NCBI RefSeq assembly: GCF_008831035.1
Contig: NZ_WAJR01000001.1
Span: forward strand, 62,001 to 126,000
Length of the DNA stretch: 64,000 nucleotides
Direction: 5' to 3'
Source: Ellagibacter isourolithinifaciens
Lineage (GTDB): Bacteria > Actinomycetota > Coriobacteriia > Coriobacteriales > Eggerthellaceae
In this document: positions 24,506 through 34,236 of the stretch, piece after piece
How the letters are laid out: the number at the start of each line of letters is the position of its first letter
Position numbering within the stretch: position 1 is the stretch's first letter
The notes under the pieces: model-generated
What the model was told of the DNA's origin: nothing
The model's database searches: none
Seen by the model: only the letters and a program-made list of their open reading frames with translations
Position numbers and translations under genes: made by a program

Positions 24506-26086
24506 ATGACGCACAAGAAGGTTCTCGTAGCCGATCGGATCGCGAAGGAGGGTATCGACGTCCTGCGCGATAAGGGCTACGACGTCGACGTGAAGCTCGA
24601 CCTGACTGAAGACGAGCTCGCGGCGCAGATCGCCCCCTACGATGCGATCGTTGTGCGCTCGGCGACGCCGGTGACGCGTCGGGTCATCGAGGCCGCGGAG
24701 AACCTGAAGATCATCGGCCGTGCTGGCGTGGGCGTCGACACGATCGACCTTGACGCGGCGACCGAGCGCGGCGTCATCGTGTGCAACGCCCCGACCTCGA
24801 ACATCATGAGCGCAGCGGAGCACACCATGGCGCTCATGCTTGCCTGCGCGCGCCAGCTTCCCCAGGCGAACGCGAGCATGCACGAGGGCAAGTGGGAGCG
24901 CTCGAAGTTTTTGGGCAAGGAGCTCTACGAGAAGACGCTCGCCATCTTCGGCCTGGGCCGCATCGGCGGGCTTGTGGCCGAGCGTGCGCGCGCCTTCGGC
25001 ATGAAGATCATCGGGCACGACCCGTATTGCAGCCCCGAGCGCGCCGACCAGCTGGGTGTTGAGCTTTTCGAGCGCGTGGAAGACGTGCTCGCGCGCGCCG
25101 ACTTCATCACCGTGCATCTGCCGAAGACGCCCGAGACCATCGGCATGTTCGGTCCCGAAGAATTCGCGGCCATGAAGGACGGCGTCGTGCTGATCAACGC
25201 GGCGCGCGGCGGCATCTACAACGTGAAGTCCCTCTCCGATTTCGTTGCCGCAGGCAAGATCTTCGCCGCGGGTATCGACATGTTCGAGGAAGAGCCTTGC
25301 ACGGGCAGCCCCCTGCACGAGTTCGACAACGTGCTCTTGACGCCTCACCTGGGTGCTTCCACCCACGAGGCGCAGGTGCGCGCCGGCGTGCAGATCGCGG
25401 AGTACGTCTCGAGCGGCCTTGAGGGCTCCATCGTCCCCACGGCGCTCAACATGACGCTCGTTCCGCCCGAGATGATGGACGCGGTGGGCCCCTATGTCCC
25501 CGCCTGCCAGATGATGGGCCGAATCCTGGCGCAGATCTTAGGCTGCATCCCCAAGACGCTGCGCGTTGAAGCGGCGGGAACGATTGCGAACGCGGATGCG
25601 TCCATCCTGGTCGCAGGCGCGCTCGACGGCATCTTGGCATATCGCCGCGCGGGATCGGTCACGCCGGTGAACGTGGAGTCGGTCGCCGTGCGCCATGGCA
25701 TCAAGGTTGACACTGCCTCGATTGCCGACGCCGACGAGTACGCGTCGGCCGTGAAGGTCGTCGCCGACGGGGTCGAAGTCGGTGCGACGCTCTTCGGCTC
25801 GATGCAGCGCCCGCGCATCATGTCGCTGCTCGATTACAAGATCGACATCGCGCCTGCCAAGCAATCGCTTGTGTTCGAGTACGTCGACGCCCCCGGTCGC
25901 ATCGGCGCGATTGGCACGTTGCTCGGCAACGAGGGTGTGAACATCACGACGATGCAGATCGGCACGAAGCCCTCCGAGAAGACGGCGCTCGTGTACATGA
26001 ACGTCGAGGGCAGCGTGAACGACCAACTGCTCGAGAAGCTCTCGAGCACGCTTGACTTCAAGAACGTGTGGTCGTTCAGCCTGTAA
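24506..26086 (+). CDS. serA: D-3-phosphoglycerate dehydrogenase
   Basis: A 526-aa enzyme of the long (type I) PGDH group: catalytic domains with NAD-binding GLGRIGGLVAERARAFG, the catalytic NAARGG and the PHLGASTHEAQ segment with its active-site His; an intervening ASB domain; and a C-terminal ACT domain (about 453-526, YVDAPGRIGAIGTLLGNEGVNITTM). It oxidises 3-phosphoglycerate in the first step of serine synthesis, and the ACT domain suggests serine feedback. The start at 24506 has AGAAGGGAA upstream; an in-frame extension to 24404 runs through the intergenic hairpin and was rejected. Confidence 0.97.
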   Translation: MTHKKVLVADRIAKEGIDVLRDKGYDVDVKLDLTEDELAAQIAPYDAIVVRSATPVTRRVIEAAENLKIIGRAGVGVDTIDLDAATERGVIVCNAPTSNIMSAAEHTMALMLACARQLPQANASMHEGKWERSKFLGKELYEKTLAIFGLGRIGGLVAERARAFGMKIIGHDPYCSPERADQLGVELFERVEDVLARADFITVHLPKTPETIGMFGPEEFAAMKDGVVLINAARGGIYNVKSLSDFVAAGKIFAAGIDMFEEEPCTGSPLHEFDNVLLTPHLGASTHEAQVRAGVQIAEYVSSGLEGSIVPTALNMTLVPPEMMDAVGPYVPACQMMGRILAQILGCIPKTLRVEAAGTIANADASILVAGALDGILAYRRAGSVTPVNVESVAVRHGIKVDTASIADADEYASAVKVVADGVEVGATLFGSMQRPRIMSLLDYKIDIAPAKQSLVFEYVDAPGRIGAIGTLLGNEGVNITTMQIGTKPSEKTALVYMNVEGSVNDQLLEKLSSTLDFKNVWSFSL

Positions 26087-26490
26087 GCGTTCGGTTCCTG
26101 CGTCTAAGCGCGCTTCTGTGGGCGCCCGATTCCGAGGTGATGTCGCCAAAGGGTCGGGCGCTCCTGTTGTGCAGGGCGCCTATCTGGGATAACGCTTTTG
26201 CTCGGGCATCTTTTGCTTCCTGTCGGGGCGAGCGAGCTTGATGCCTCGAGCCCGTGCGAGCAAACCGCTATACACGAACGTATGTCCGATGAATTTGCTG
26301 TGTCGTCGTCATGCTGTGGGCGATGCATGTGGTAAAGTCGGTCATTGCACATCACGCCAGCGAGACTGGCCCACAAGACCCGCCAGCAGCGCCGCGTCTC
26401 TCACGCCGCGCAAACCGAGCGGGAAGGCGGCTTTGCCCTGAGGGGCTTGGAAGCTGCGCAAGAGGAAACACTATCATCGAAAGAGCGAGA
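26087..26490. other. Intergenic region between serA and the topoisomerase pair
   Basis: No gene is apparent in these 404 bases. GCGCCCGA (26122-26129) and TCGGGCGC (26154-26161) form a hairpin that may end serA, though only a weak T-rich tail follows. TGTGGTAAAGT near 26,329 is a possible extended -10 promoter for the topoisomerase genes, giving them a leader of roughly 150 bases. Confidence 0.45.
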
Positions 26491-28485
26491 ATGGCAAACA
26501 CCACTGCCGATTACGGCAACGATAGCATTCGCCAGCTGAAAGACGAGGAGCGCGTTCGCCTCCGCCCTGCGGTCATTTTCGGCTCCGATGGCCTTGACGG
26601 CTGCGCTCATGCCGCGTTCGAGATTCTGTCCAACTCGGTCGACGAGGCCCGTCAAGGTTATGGAAGCCTCATCACGCTGACCGCGTTTGCCGACGGCTCG
26701 ATCCAGGTTGAGGACCACGGCCGCGGTTGCCCGCTTGACTGGAACCCCACGGAAAAGCGCTTCAACTGGGAACTCGTCTTTTGCGAGCTGTACGCAGGCG
26801 GCAAGTACAACAACAACCAGGGCGGCGACTATGACTTCTCGCTCGGCACCAACGGCTTGGGCTCGTGCGCCACGCAGTACGCCTCTGAATACATGGACGT
26901 CACCGTATGGCGCGACGGCAACAAGTACTCTTTGCATTTCAAGAAGGGCAAGGTCGTCGGCGCCAAGAAAAAGGCGCTCGAAGTTGAGCCTGTTAGCGAG
27001 AAGTGGACGGGTACCACCATCAAATGGCGTCCCGACCTCGAGGTTTTCACCTCTATCGACATCCCTGCCGAGTGGTATCGCGAGACCATGCGCCGTCAGG
27101 CGGTCGTCAACGCCAACGTCACCTTTCGCCTGCGCCTCGAGGGACCTGAGGGTTTCACGGAAGAAGACTTCTGCTATCCCAAGGGCATCGAGGACTACGT
27201 TCTCGAAAAGGTAGGCTCCGAATATCTGACCGAGCCCTTCTTCATCCAAGCAGACCGCCGTGGCCGCGATCGCGAGGACCTGCCCGACTACAACGTCAAG
27301 ATCACTGCGTGCCTGTGCTTCTCCCGTACCTTCCAGATGCAGGAGTATTACCACAACTCGTCGTGGCTCGAAAACGGCGGTTCGCCCGAAAAGGCAGCTC
27401 GCAGCGCGCTGACCAGCGCACTTGATGCCTATATCAAGTCGCAGGACAAGTACACCAAAAACGAGTCCGCTATCAAATGGCAGGACGTGCAGGACTGCCT
27501 CGTGCTCGTGACGAACTGCTTCTCGACGCAGACCTCCTACGAGAACCAGACGAAGAAGGCCATCAACAACCGCTTTATCCAGCAGGCCATGACGGCGTTT
27601 TTCAAAGAGCGCCTCACGACCTATCTCATTGAGAACAAAGACGCTGCTGGCAAAATCGTCGATCAGGTGCTCATCAACAAGCGCTCGCGCGAGAACGCGG
27701 AGAAAACCCGTCAGAGCATCAAGACCAACCTGCAGCAGAAGACCGACATGGCCAATCGCGTGCAGAAGTTCATCGACTGCCGCTCGAAGGACAAGGGCCG
27801 CCGCGAGATCTACATCGTAGAGGGCGACTCGGCGGCGGGCGCCATCCGCACCTCGCGTGATGCCGAGTTCCAGGGCGTCATGCCTGTTCGAGGCAAGATC
27901 TTGAACTGCCTCAAGGAAGACTACCCGCGCATCTTCAAGTCCGACATCATCATGGACCTGCTGCGCGTCTTGGGCTGTGGCGTCGAGGTTAAAGACAAGC
28001 GCATGAAGAACCTTGGCACCTTCGATTTGGAAAACCTCAACTGGAGCAAGGTCATTATCTGCACGGACGCCGACGTCGACGGCTACCACATCCGCACGCT
28101 TATCCTCACGATGCTCTACCGGCTCGTGCCGACGCTCATCGATGAGGGCTACGTCTACATCGCCGAGTCGCCGCTCTACGAGATCAACTGCAAGGAGAAG
28201 ACCTACTTCGCCTACACCGAGCTCGAGAAGAACAACATTCTGAAGGAAATCGGCGACCAGAAGTGCTCGATCAACCGCTCGAAGGGTCTTGGCGAGAACG
28301 ACCCCGACATGATGTGGCTCACCACCATGAACCCCGAAACGCGCCGCTTGATCAAGGTGGAGCCTGAGGACGTCACCATCATGGAGAGCATGTTCAACCT
28401 TCTGCTCGGAAACGATGACGAAGGCCGAAAAAGGCACATTGCCGAGCACGGCAAGGAATACCTCGACCAGCTTGACCTGCAGTAA
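26491..28485 (+). CDS. Type IIA topoisomerase subunit B (ParE/GyrB-like)
   Basis: A 664-aa ATPase subunit. The GHKL fold shows EILSNSVDEARQG, VEDHGRGCPLDWNP, a GTNGLGSCATQYAS lid, a transducer domain and the TOPRIM region with YIVEGDSAAGAI, PVRGKILN and DADVDGYHIR. It diverges from standard housekeeping GyrB in several segments and ends without the extra GyrB insertion. It is likely the B subunit of a second type IIA enzyme (topoisomerase IV-like), working with the subunit encoded 72 bases downstream to decatenate or relax DNA. The start at 26491 was chosen to match the usual N terminus; only AGAGCGAG stands near it, so the site is weak. No gyrase genes are in the window for comparison. Confidence 0.88.
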   Translation: MANTTADYGNDSIRQLKDEERVRLRPAVIFGSDGLDGCAHAAFEILSNSVDEARQGYGSLITLTAFADGSIQVEDHGRGCPLDWNPTEKRFNWELVFCELYAGGKYNNNQGGDYDFSLGTNGLGSCATQYASEYMDVTVWRDGNKYSLHFKKGKVVGAKKKALEVEPVSEKWTGTTIKWRPDLEVFTSIDIPAEWYRETMRRQAVVNANVTFRLRLEGPEGFTEEDFCYPKGIEDYVLEKVGSEYLTEPFFIQADRRGRDREDLPDYNVKITACLCFSRTFQMQEYYHNSSWLENGGSPEKAARSALTSALDAYIKSQDKYTKNESAIKWQDVQDCLVLVTNCFSTQTSYENQTKKAINNRFIQQAMTAFFKERLTTYLIENKDAAGKIVDQVLINKRSRENAEKTRQSIKTNLQQKTDMANRVQKFIDCRSKDKGRREIYIVEGDSAAGAIRTSRDAEFQGVMPVRGKILNCLKEDYPRIFKSDIIMDLLRVLGCGVEVKDKRMKNLGTFDLENLNWSKVIICTDADVDGYHIRTLILTMLYRLVPTLIDEGYVYIAESPLYEINCKEKTYFAYTELEKNNILKEIGDQKCSINRSKGLGENDPDMMWLTTMNPETRRLIKVEPEDVTIMESMFNLLLGNDDEGRKRHIAEHGKEYLDQLDLQ

Positions 28486-28557
28486 CGCCGTTTGAAAACC
28501 ACCTGAACCGCCCTGCGGTTCGATAGAGGAGCCCGATACACGCACCAAGGGGAGACC

Positions 28558-30798
28558 GTGGCAAAGAAGAAGACCAAAACCGCACCGAAGAAAAAGCATG
28601 TGGACAATCCCAACGTGATAGGCCTGCACTCCGAGGTTACCGAGCAGCCCATCACGCAGACGCTCGAGCAGAACTACATGCCCTACGCCATGAGCACCAA
28701 CGTGTCGCGCGCATTTCCGGAAATCGACGGCTTCAAGCCCTCGCATCGCAAGCTGCTCTACACCATGTACAAGATGGGCCTTTTGAACGGCGCGCGCCAG
28801 AAGAGCGCGAATATCGTTGGCCAGACGATGAAGCTCAACCCGCATGGCGACGCCGCCATCTATGAGACCATGGTCCGTCTCGCCACAGGCAATGAAGCGC
28901 TTCTCGCTCCGTTCGTCGAGTCCAAGGGCAACTTCGGCAAGTATTATTCCGGCGACTTGAGCTATGCGGCCTCGCGCTACACCGAAGCCAAACTCTCGCC
29001 GATCTGCGCTGAGATCTTCAAGGACATCGATAAGGACCCAGTGGACTTCGTCGACAGCTACGACGGTGCCATGAAGGAGCCGCGTCTTCTGCCCACCACG
29101 TTCCCCAACATCCTTGTGTCTGCCAACAAGGGCATCGGTGTCGCGATGGCGTCCGACATCTGCGGGTTCAACCTGAACGAAGTGTGCACGGCAACCATGC
29201 ACTTCCTTCGCGATCCCGACTGCGACCTGCTGGAATACATGCCCGCGCCCGACTTCTCCACCGGCGGCGAGATCATCTACCGCCGCGAGGAGATTGAGCG
29301 CATCGTCAACACGGGCACCGGCAGCTTCCAGATTCGCTCGCGCTGGCGCTACCTGCCCGACGAGCGCATCATCGAGGTGTACGAAATTCCGTACACGACC
29401 AAGACCGACGTCATCATCGAGCGCATCGTGAAGCTTTCCAAGGAGGGCAAGGTGCGCGAGATCGCCGACATCCGCGACGAGACCGACCTTTCCGGCCTCC
29501 GCATCGCGATTGACCTGAAGAGGGGAGTCGACCCCGAGCAGCTCATGGCGAAGCTCTTCCGCTCTACCACGCTGCAGGATTCCTTCGCGTGCAACTTCAA
29601 CGTGCTTGTCGACGGCTATCCGCGCGTCATGGGCGTGCGCGAGATCTTGCACGAGTGGGTCACGTGGCGCGTCGAGTCGACTCGTCGCCGCATGAACTTC
29701 GATCTGACGAAGAAGACCGACCGTCTGCATCTGCTGCACGGCCTCGAGGCGATTCTGCTCGACATCGACAAGGCCATCGCAATCATCCGCGGCACGAAGC
29801 TTGAAGCCGACGTTGTCCCCAACCTTATGAAAGGCTTTGGGATTGACCAGGTCCAGGCCGAGTTTGTGGCGGAAATCAAGCTGCGCAACATCAACGAGGA
29901 ATACATCATGAACCGCACGCGGGACATCGAGAAGCTCGAGGGCGACATCGCCGAGCTCAACGATATCCTCGCTAGCGAGGAGAAGATTAAAGACGTCATC
30001 CACGACGAGCTGGCTGCGGTGAACAAGAAGTACGTCATGCCGCGCAAGACCGGTCTCGTCGAGCCTTCCGAGATCGTCGAGGTGAACCTTGAGCCCGAGG
30101 TTGAGGAATACCCCGTCACCATGATGCTCTCGCGCGACGGCTATCTGAAGAAGATGACCGACCGCGTGCTGCGCAAGGCCGCGACGCTGAAGTACAAGGA
30201 CGGCGACGAGCCCTTCATCGAGTTCGACTCCTCCAACACTCACGACCTGCTCGTGTTCACTAACCACTGCCAGGTCTACAAGTGCAAGGTCGCTGCGTTC
30301 GAGGACACCAAGTCGGCGCAGCTGGGGTCGTATTTGCCTACCGATTTGGAGATGGATGACGGTGAAGTTGTGACCTGGGTCATCGATCCCGAAGACTACA
30401 AGGCTGACGCGCTATTCGTCTTCGAGAACGGTCGTGTCGCGCGCGTCGCGCTGTCCGGGTACGCCACCAAGACGAACCGCAAGCGCTTGAAGAACGCGAT
30501 TTACGGCGGAGCCAAGCTGCTCTACGCCCAGGTGCTGAAGGAGGATCGCGACCTTGCGCTCGTGTCGAGCGACCATCGCCTCGTCAACTTCAATACCTCG
30601 CTTTTGCGGACGAAGACCACCAACAGCACGCAGGGTGTGCAGGCGCTCACCGTCAAGGGGAGCCGCACGGTGGCCATGGTCGGCAAGGCGGAGGAATTCT
30701 TGGGCGGGGAAGCGTCGCTCGAGAAGTTCCGCGCCCAAAGCCTTCCCTCGGCTGGCGCTCCCATGAAGGATACGGACATGAGGAGCCTGTTCGATTAG
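28558..30798 (+). CDS. Type IIA topoisomerase subunit A (ParC/GyrA-like)
   Basis: A 746-aa DNA cleavage subunit. The N terminus is Lys-rich ([13 protein letters not shown]). The catalytic tyrosine is Tyr141 in [12 protein letters not shown], preceded by the expected Arg, and the winged-helix segment has [15 protein letters not shown] coiled region and a beta-pinwheel C-terminal domain follow. The GyrA-box (QRRGGKG), which marks supercoiling gyrases, was not found; this agrees with a topoisomerase IV-like role. It starts with GTG behind AAGGGGAGA, and forms a two-gene operon with the B subunit. Confidence 0.88.
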   Translation: MAKKKTKTAPKKKHVDNPNVIGLHSEVTEQPITQTLEQNYMPYAMSTNVSRAFPEIDGFKPSHRKLLYTMYKMGLLNGARQKSANIVGQTMKLNPHGDAAIYETMVRLATGNEALLAPFVESKGNFGKYYSGDLSYAASRYTEAKLSPICAEIFKDIDKDPVDFVDSYDGAMKEPRLLPTTFPNILVSANKGIGVAMASDICGFNLNEVCTATMHFLRDPDCDLLEYMPAPDFSTGGEIIYRREEIERIVNTGTGSFQIRSRWRYLPDERIIEVYEIPYTTKTDVIIERIVKLSKEGKVREIADIRDETDLSGLRIAIDLKRGVDPEQLMAKLFRSTTLQDSFACNFNVLVDGYPRVMGVREILHEWVTWRVESTRRRMNFDLTKKTDRLHLLHGLEAILLDIDKAIAIIRGTKLEADVVPNLMKGFGIDQVQAEFVAEIKLRNINEEYIMNRTRDIEKLEGDIAELNDILASEEKIKDVIHDELAAVNKKYVMPRKTGLVEPSEIVEVNLEPEVEEYPVTMMLSRDGYLKKMTDRVLRKAATLKYKDGDEPFIEFDSSNTHDLLVFTNHCQVYKCKVAAFEDTKSAQLGSYLPTDLEMDDGEVVTWVIDPEDYKADALFVFENGRVARVALSGYATKTNRKRLKNAIYGGAKLLYAQVLKEDRDLALVSSDHRLVNFNTSLLRTKTTNSTQGVQALTVKGSRTVAMVGKAEEFLGGEASLEKFRAQSLPSAGAPMKDTDMRSLFD

Positions 30799-30833
30799 GG
30801 GAATAGCGCGCCGCAACTTCGGGGAAAATGTGG

Positions 30834-30885
30834 AGGGTCGTTGCCGATTTCGGGTGAAACCCGAGGGCAGCGGCCCTTCTTTTCT
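30834..30885 (+). terminator. Terminator after the topoisomerase genes
   Basis: AGGGTCGTTGCC (30834-30845) pairs with GGCAGCGGCCCT (30866-30877), with an inner TCGGGtgaaaCCCGA pairing, and is followed by TCTTTTCTT. Confidence 0.8.
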
Positions 30886-30958
30886 TCGATGTGCAGCGCC
30901 TGCGCTAGAATGTTCGCCGCGGTATAAGGCCGCAAGTGTTTTAGAAAGGAACAACGAA

Positions 30959-32494
30959 ATGACGCGCAAGATCGACATCTTTGACACCACATTGCGCGAC
31001 GGCGAGCAATCTCCCGGCGCCTCCATGAACACGGAAGAAAAACTGGTGGTCGCGCGTCAGCTACTACGTATGAAGGTCGACGTCATCGAGGCCGGTTTCC
31101 CCATCTCAAGTCCCGGTGACTTCGAAAGCGTCCGCCGCATTGCCGAGCTCGCCGGCGATGACGCGACGGTCGTCGGCCTCACGCGCGCTGTCGAGAAGGA
31201 CATCGACCGTGCGGCCGAGGCGCTCAAGTATGCCAAGCGCCCGCGCATCCACACCGGTCTCGGCGTGAGCCCGAGCCACTTGCACGATAAGCTGCGCATC
31301 ACCGAGGACCAGTGCCTCGAGCGCGCGGAGCATTGCGTGCGCTATGCTAAAAAATACATGAACGACGTGCAGTTTTACGCCGAGGACGCCGGTCGCTCCG
31401 ACTACGATTTCCTCGTGAAGGTCATCCAGCGCGTCGTCGATGCGGGCGCGACCGTCGTCAACATCCCCGACACCACGGGCTACTCCCTTCCCGCCGAGTT
31501 CGGTCGCCGTATCGCGTACCTTATGGAGAACGTGCGCGGTATTGAGAACGTCACCGTGTCGGTTCACTGCCACAACGACCTCGGCATGGCGACCGCGCTT
31601 GCGCTCGAGGGCGTGAAGAACGGTGCGACCCAGATTGAGTGCACGATAAACGGCCTCGGCGAGCGTGCGGGCAACACGGCGCTCGAGGAAGTCGTCATGG
31701 GCATCCGCATGCATGGTGAGGAGCTCAACGCCCATACCGACATCAACACGCGGGAGTTCGCCAAGGCAAGCCGTCTTGTCTCCTCCATCACCGGCATGAG
31801 CGTGCAGGCGAACAAGGCAATCGTCGGCGCCAACGCGTTCGCGCATTCCTCGGGCATCCACCAAGACGGCGTACTTAAGAAGCGCGACACCTACGAGATT
31901 ATCGACCCGGCAGACGTCGGAGCAGGCCAGAGCCAGATCGTCCTTACCGCACGCAGCGGGCACGCGGCATTGAAGCATCGCCTCGAGGAGCTCGGCTACG
32001 AGTTTGAGGGCGACGCGCTCGACAAGGTCTATGAGGACTTCTTGAACCTTGCTGACAAGAAGAAGGAAGTCTATGACGAGGACCTTGAGAGTCTCATCCA
32101 CGAGCGCGACCGTCAGGTGAGCGCTATCTTCCAGCTCGAGGGCGTGCAGATTTCCTGCGGCACCGACATGATTCCGACGGCGACCGTCACGCTGCGCAAC
32201 CAGGCTGACCAGGTCGTCACTGCATGCGATTTCGGTACCGGCCCGATCGACGCGATGTACAAGGCCGTTAACAAGATCGTCCAGGTTGAAAACGACCTGA
32301 CCGAGTTCTCGGTGCAGTCCGTGACCCGCGGTATCGACGCGCTCGGCGAGGTGACCATCCGCGTCACCGCACCTGATGGGGAAGTGTACACGGGTCGCGG
32401 CGCCGACAACGACATCGTCGTGTCCTCCGCCCGCGCGTACGTGAACGCCTTGAACCGCCTGCTCAACGACAAGCGGGAGCACCAGCAGAAGTAG
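30959..32494 (+). CDS. leuA: 2-isopropylmalate synthase
   Basis: A 511-aa enzyme condensing 2-ketoisovalerate with acetyl-CoA, the first committed step of leucine synthesis. [15 protein letters not shown] (metal Asp and catalytic Arg), [14 protein letters not shown] (metal His) and [15 protein letters not shown] identify the TIM barrel; the C-terminal third is the LeuA allosteric domain. The start follows TAGAAAGGAACAACGAA, and TAGAAT near 30,905 is a possible -10 box. It stands alone between two terminators, away from the ilv operon, and no leucine leader peptide or T-box was found before it. Confidence 0.95.
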   Translation: MTRKIDIFDTTLRDGEQSPGASMNTEEKLVVARQLLRMKVDVIEAGFPISSPGDFESVRRIAELAGDDATVVGLTRAVEKDIDRAAEALKYAKRPRIHTGLGVSPSHLHDKLRITEDQCLERAEHCVRYAKKYMNDVQFYAEDAGRSDYDFLVKVIQRVVDAGATVVNIPDTTGYSLPAEFGRRIAYLMENVRGIENVTVSVHCHNDLGMATALALEGVKNGATQIECTINGLGERAGNTALEEVVMGIRMHGEELNAHTDINTREFAKASRLVSSITGMSVQANKAIVGANAFAHSSGIHQDGVLKKRDTYEIIDPADVGAGQSQIVLTARSGHAALKHRLEELGYEFEGDALDKVYEDFLNLADKKKEVYDEDLESLIHERDRQVSAIFQLEGVQISCGTDMIPTATVTLRNQADQVVTACDFGTGPIDAMYKAVNKIVQVENDLTEFSVQSVTRGIDALGEVTIRVTAPDGEVYTGRGADNDIVVSSARAYVNALNRLLNDKREHQQK

Positions 32495-32526
32495 CCTTCC
32501 GGTTTCTTATCATTTACTCTAGTTTT

Positions 32527-32557
32527 GGGCGGCGCTCTTGTCGGACGCCGCCCTTTT
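32527..32557 (+). terminator. Terminator of leuA
   Basis: GGGCGGCG, an 11-base loop, CGCCGCCC and TTTT. Confidence 0.88.
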
Positions 32558-32604
32558 AGCGGGCGCTCTAGCGCCGCATCGGTCACAACGGAAAGGACGC
32601 GCAA

Positions 32605-33519
32605 ATGGACAAATCGCTGCTCGGCTCGCTTGCCACAATCGTCGGCGAGGAGAATGTGCGCCCCTTAGAGCCTCTTGCGCCGCACACCACCTTCAAGATC
32701 GGCGGACCCGCCGACGCTTTCGTATCGCCGCGCAGCGTTGAAGAGGTGTCCCAGGTCGTGTGCGCCTGCGAGCAGGCGAGCGTGCCCTGGCGCGTCATCG
32801 GCTGTGGAAGCGACCTGCTCGTTTCCGATGGAGGGGTCGAGGGCGTGGTGATCGAGGTTCGCGACAACCTCTCAGCGATTCGTGTGGACGGCACGCGAAT
32901 CGTTGCGGGCGCGGGTGCTACAAACGCAGCGGTCGCCGAGGCGGCATGCGCCGCAGGGCTTTCGGGCTACGAGTTCGCCTGCGGCATCCCCGGCACCGTC
33001 GGGGGCGCGGCCATTATGAACGCAGGCGCCTACGACGGCGAGTTCTCGCAGGTGTGCGCGTGCGTCACGTGCGTGACTCCCGAGGGGCGCATCGTCGAGG
33101 TGCCCCGCGAGGAGGCCGAGTGGTCGTACCGCCACAGCATGTTCGACGCTGCGCGCTACGTCGTGGTCGCAGCAACGCTCGAGCTTACGCCGGCTGATCC
33201 CGCTGACATCAGGGCGCGCATGGACGAGCTTACCGCCAAGCGCGAGGCGAAGCAGCCGATTGGCATGCCTTCTGCGGGAAGCACTTTCAAGCGTCCGGAG
33301 GGCCATTTTGCTGCAGCGCTCATCGATCAGGCGGGGCTTAAGGGGCTTTCTATCGGAGGCGCCCAGGTTTCCACCAAGCACACCGGCTTCGTCGTGAACG
33401 CGGGTGATGCGACGTCGGCCGACGTGCAAGCGCTCATCGCCGAGGTGCAGCGTCGCGTGCTCGAGTCGTCGGGGGTCGCCCTCGAACCCGAGGTGCGCAT
33501 GTGGGGCCGCGAGGCTTAA
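32605..33519 (+). CDS. murB: UDP-N-acetylenolpyruvoylglucosamine reductase
   Basis: A 304-aa FAD enzyme that reduces UDP-GlcNAc-enolpyruvate to UDP-MurNAc for peptidoglycan. The FAD-binding part has TTFKIGGPADAFV, GCGSDLLVSDGG and GIPGTVGGAAIMNAGAY; the catalytic side shows YRHSMF and AGSTFKRPEGHFAAALIDQAGLKG, with Ser in SAGSTF as proton donor and a C-terminal Glu in EPEVRMWG. Start behind CGGAAAGGACGCGCAA. It is apparently monocistronic, after the leuA terminator. Confidence 0.96.
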   Translation: MDKSLLGSLATIVGEENVRPLEPLAPHTTFKIGGPADAFVSPRSVEEVSQVVCACEQASVPWRVIGCGSDLLVSDGGVEGVVIEVRDNLSAIRVDGTRIVAGAGATNAAVAEAACAAGLSGYEFACGIPGTVGGAAIMNAGAYDGEFSQVCACVTCVTPEGRIVEVPREEAEWSYRHSMFDAARYVVVAATLELTPADPADIRARMDELTAKREAKQPIGMPSAGSTFKRPEGHFAAALIDQAGLKGLSIGGAQVSTKHTGFVVNAGDATSADVQALIAEVQRRVLESSGVALEPEVRMWGREA

Positions 33520-33603
33520 GCGTTCGGCACCGTTTGCCGCCCAGATTGTGGCGAACTTGCGCGGTGCGGGGGATGACGCTAGCCAGAGGCGCCGTTTCTG
33601 TGG

Positions 33604-33609
33604 TATAAA
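33604..33609 (+). promoter_or_regulatory. Extended -10 promoter before rimP
   Basis: TGGTATAAAA gives an extended -10 (TATAAA, 33604-33609). A transcript from here would pass a terminator-like hairpin about 50 bases later, before rimP. Confidence 0.5.
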
Positions 33610-33655
33610 ATAACTACTGTGCGCAGCGGCGCGCATCATACTTTCGCTTATTTGA

Positions 33656-33681
33656 GAAAGTGGGCCTTGCCCGCTTTCTTT
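33656..33681 (+). terminator. Terminator-like hairpin in the rimP-nusA leader
   Basis: GAAAGTGGGC (33656-33665) pairs with GCCCGCTTTC (33669-33678) with one G-T pair, and a short T-run (TTTGT) follows. It lies between a promoter and rimP, so it may attenuate the nusA operon; NusA itself could influence it. Confidence 0.6.
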
Positions 33682-33750
33682 GTATGTTAGGGCGAAAAAA
33701 GCCGCTGGGCAACGAAGCGTGCAGCGAAAGCGTTGAAGGAAGGAGGCGAC

Positions 33751-34218
33751 ATGCTCACCGCCAAAGAACAGAAACTGCTCGATGCGCTCGAGCCGACGGC
33801 CGCTGCCAGCGGGGTCGAAATCGTGACGCTCGAGATCATGGGGTCGAAGAAGGCCCCGACGATTCGCGTCTTCATCGACACCGAGGAGGGCGTGAGCTTC
33901 GACGAGCTCGCAAGCGCCCAGGTGTGGATCAACCGCATCATGGACGAGATCGACCCGTTCCCGGGAGCCTACATGCTCGAGGTTTCTTCTCCTGGAATCG
34001 ACAGGCCCCTTCGCACGAAGGAGCACTTCGCCCGTTTTGCCGGCGAGCAGGTTGTGGTGAAGACGTCGTCTCCTATCGATGGGCGCAGCTCGTTTACAGG
34101 CACGCTTGAAGGTATGGAAGGCGATGACGTGATCGTCGAGGTTGACGGCTCGCGCATCGCTATTGGTTATTCGCTCATCAAGCGCGCTCACGTGGTGGGC
34201 GCCGTTGACTTCAGCTAA
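33751..34218 (+). CDS. rimP: Ribosome maturation factor RimP
   Basis: A 155-aa protein required for 30S maturation. The N-terminal alpha/beta domain includes VTLEIMGSKKAPTIRVFIDTE and the signature YMLEVSSPGIDRPLRTKEHF; a C-terminal SH3-like barrel follows. The start at 33751 was preferred because AAGGAAGGAGG lies seven bases upstream; an in-frame ATG at 33733 would place that site inside the gene. It heads the classic rimP-nusA-ylxR-infB-rbfA operon. Confidence 0.95.
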   Translation: MLTAKEQKLLDALEPTAAASGVEIVTLEIMGSKKAPTIRVFIDTEEGVSFDELASAQVWINRIMDEIDPFPGAYMLEVSSPGIDRPLRTKEHFARFAGEQVVVKTSSPIDGRSSFTGTLEGMEGDDVIVEVDGSRIAIGYSLIKRAHVVGAVDFS

Positions 34219-34236
34219 GAAAGGAAGCGACTGGAC

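Noticed and set aside
26401-30267. A 1288-codon open frame on the minus strand opposite both topoisomerase genes
   Set aside because: It is a by-product of high-GC codon use on the plus strand: its protein is rich in Val, Asp, His and Leu with no motif, while the plus-strand frames carry complete topoisomerase motifs.
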